A stretch of 6,517 bases of DNA. It comes from Zoogloeaceae bacterium. Its GTDB lineage: Bacteria > Pseudomonadota > Gammaproteobacteria > Burkholderiales > Rhodocyclaceae. The DNA is taken from positions 1-6,517 of the forward strand of contig JAISLJ010000188.1 of NCBI GenBank assembly GCA_031290955.1, given 5' to 3'. Made by a program: the position numbers and the translations under genes. Below are positions 5,377-6,517 of this stretch, piece by piece. The notes beneath the pieces are model-generated. The model did no database searches. It worked only from the letters and a program-made list of their open reading frames with translations, and was not told where the DNA came from. Positions within the stretch are counted from its first letter, which is position 1. Every line of letters starts with the position of its first letter.

Positions 5377-6408
5377 ATGCGTCAACATGATTTGAAACCG
5401 GGTTGCGGACGACGTGGTTGCTTGCGGAAAATCTGGCCTCGTCTGGCCTTCGCCCTGATCGCGTTCGCCGCCTTCGTCTTTCTCAACAACACGAGCCTGC
5501 TTGCGCCCGAACGGTCTGGCCGACCGATCCTCCTCGCCCATCGCGGCATCGCGCAACGCTTTGATTCGGCAGGCGTCGCCAATGACACCTGCACGGCTTC
5601 CCGTATCTTGCCGCCGACGCATGGCTATCTGGAGAATACGATCGCTTCCATGCGAGCGAGCTTCGAGGCGGGCGCCGACATCGTGGAGCTTGACGTTCAC
5701 CCTGCAACCGACGGGCAGTTCGCGGTCTTCCACGACTGGACGCTGGATTGCCGCACGGAGGCTCATGGCGTCACGCGCGCGCAGTCCATGTCCTTCCTCA
5801 AGACGCTCGACATCGGCTACGGCTACACGGCGGACGGCGGCAAAACCTATCCGTTTCGAGGCCAGGGCGTCGGGCAGATGCCGTCTCTTGCCGAGGCGCT
5901 ACAGACATTTCCCGATCATTCCTTTCTCATCAACGTAAAGAGCAATGATCCAGACGAGGGACAAAAACTGGCGTCGTTCCTGAGCGCCCTTCCGCCGGAG
6001 CGACAGGCAAGGCTCATGGTCTACGGCGGGGACAGGCCGATTGCGGCTTTGCGCGCCTTGGTTCCCGGTTTGAAAGCGATGTCGCGCGCTTCCTTGAAAG
6101 AGTGCCTGCTGCGCTACATCGCGTATGGGTGGACCAAGATCAATAACAAATATGGTTACATTAACGAAAGAGGTGAGGAGGTTATTTCTCCATGCTTTGA
6201 TTATGCAGCAAATTTTGTTGCTAATGGGTTAGCACGCAATATTTACAAGGATTTTCTGGGAATTACGAGCAAACAGAGAACGCAGGCCAAACTGGATGGC
6301 AACTATTCTGCCTTTGGTGATATGGCGAAAAGCCTTCTTTACAATGGCTGGAATTTCTTCACCATGGGATTTGTAGAACGGCAAGCGGAACGTTACAACA
6401 ATTATTAA
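5377..6408 (+). CDS. Glycerophosphodiester phosphodiesterase, chimeric: GDPD domain joined in frame to a WG-repeat fragment
   Basis: GDPD enzymes hydrolyse glycerophosphodiesters to glycerol-3-phosphate and an alcohol. Here residues 1-18 are basic and 19-37 (IWPRLAFALIAFAAFVFLN) form one hydrophobic segment, so the enzyme domain is probably exported and membrane-tethered. Catalytic motifs are present: LLAHRG (H55, R56), LENT (E86, N87), VELDVH (E104, D106) and FHDWTLD (H119, D120). Similarity to the family continues through PSLAEAL and INVKSNDP to LKECLLRYIAYGW (ending at 252). From about residue 254 the protein changes to KYGYINERGEEVI, a WG (KWG/KYG) repeat, with a following aromatic tail unlike GDPD. 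DNA composition drops at the same place, from above 60% GC to about 41%. The last part of the TIM barrel, usually about 60-80 more residues, is missing, so the product is probably an inactive or altered phosphodiesterase. The identity of the N-terminal domain is certain; the functional state is not. Confidence 0.85.
   Translation: MRQHDLKPGCGRRGCLRKIWPRLAFALIAFAAFVFLNNTSLLAPERSGRPILLAHRGIAQRFDSAGVANDTCTASRILPPTHGYLENTIASMRASFEAGADIVELDVHPATDGQFAVFHDWTLDCRTEAHGVTRAQSMSFLKTLDIGYGYTADGGKTYPFRGQGVGQMPSLAEALQTFPDHSFLINVKSNDPDEGQKLASFLSALPPERQARLMVYGGDRPIAALRALVPGLKAMSRASLKECLLRYIAYGWTKINNKYGYINERGEEVISPCFDYAANFVANGLARNIYKDFLGITSKQRTQAKLDGNYSAFGDMAKSLLYNGWNFFTMGFVERQAERYNNY
6133..6408 (+). other. 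AT-rich WG-repeat-like segment fused to the GDPD gene
   Basis: Residues about 254-343 of the chimera lie in DNA of roughly 41% GC. Residues 258-286 (KYGYIN, RGEEVISP, FDYAANFVANGLA) fit one WG repeat, the pattern KxGYIN-x-GEEVI-x-x-x-FDYA-x-xF-x-x-GLA, which normally occurs in tandem arrays. Only one unit is present here. It is followed by a tail of about 55 residues rich in Phe, Tyr and Trp that I do not recognise. The piece appears to be the 3' end of a foreign WG-repeat gene with its own stop codon (TAA, 6406-6408). Confidence 0.65.
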
Positions 6409-6425
6409 CCCGGCAATCAAATAGA

Positions 6426-6517
6426 TTATATAGAAGCATACATGATGTTAGGGTTTTTGAAGTAGCGGATGACGCGCTCTGGAATCTTGCGTAGCGATTC
6501 CATGAACGTTTCAGCTT
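6426..6517 (-). CDS. C-terminal fragment of an unrecognised protein (5' part outside window)
   Basis: Reading leftward from the window edge, one frame is open for 30 codons to a TAA at 6428-6426. The peptide ends LRKIPERVIRYFKNPNIMYASI. Its mix of charged and hydrophobic residues is protein-like, and the other two minus frames are less so or are broken by stops. The ending resembles the tail of some transposase-type proteins in general feel, but I cannot name a family. It converges on the chimeric phosphodiesterase gene with a 17 bp gap between the two stop codons. GC content rises again across its upstream part. Confidence 0.4.
   Translation of the reverse strand, partial: AETFMESLRKIPERVIRYFKNPNIMYASI

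Noticed and set aside
4102..5766. A 554-codon minus-strand open frame covering fabI, the globin gene and the start of the phosphodiesterase gene
   Set aside because: It runs antisense across three recognisable genes and their gaps and shows no domain likeness. It is a composition artefact.

Overview
The window looks like a piece of a GC-rich betaproteobacterial chromosome. This is inferred from the FabI and MetF sequence style, the monomeric isocitrate dehydrogenase and a group II truncated hemoglobin; the exact genus cannot be fixed from sequence reading alone (Rhodocyclales or Nitrosomonadales are plausible guesses). Most of it is ordinary housekeeping metabolism. The two ends carry signs of mobile DNA or rearrangement.

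Layout. Bases 1 to about 405 are the 3' end of an IS481-type insertion sequence, whose transposase frame starts before the window and runs on past the probable element end. A strong + strand terminator hairpin (413-451) separates it from icd, a full-length monomeric NADP-dependent isocitrate dehydrogenase gene on the minus strand (451-2691). A 278 bp divergent intergenic region follows. It holds a likely icd promoter and a striking nested inverted repeat (2873-2903), and it leads into metF on the + strand (2970-3812; methylenetetrahydrofolate reductase). After a 235 bp gap with a consensus -10 box comes fabI (4048-4845; enoyl-ACP reductase). Close behind are a group II truncated hemoglobin gene (4897-5328) and a membrane-anchored glycerophosphodiester phosphodiesterase gene (5377-6408); the spacings of 51 and 48 bp suggest one transcript.

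The most interesting feature is the phosphodiesterase gene. Its GC-rich N-terminal 252-253 codons are a recognisable GDPD domain with its catalytic residues. At about base 6133-6140 the frame passes without a stop into an AT-rich segment (about 41% GC) encoding a WG-type repeat and an unrelated tail. It is an in-frame chimera, made either by recombination in the genome or by an assembly join. Just beyond it, the C-terminal 30 codons of an unrecognised minus-strand gene enter the window (6426-6517).

Functionally, icd feeds NADPH and 2-oxoglutarate, metF supplies methyl groups for methionine, fabI completes each fatty-acid elongation cycle, the globin binds heme and O2/NO, and the intact form of the GDPD would release glycerol-3-phosphate from phospholipid head groups. 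No CRISPR array, tRNA, rRNA, defence system or clearly novel multi-gene system is visible.
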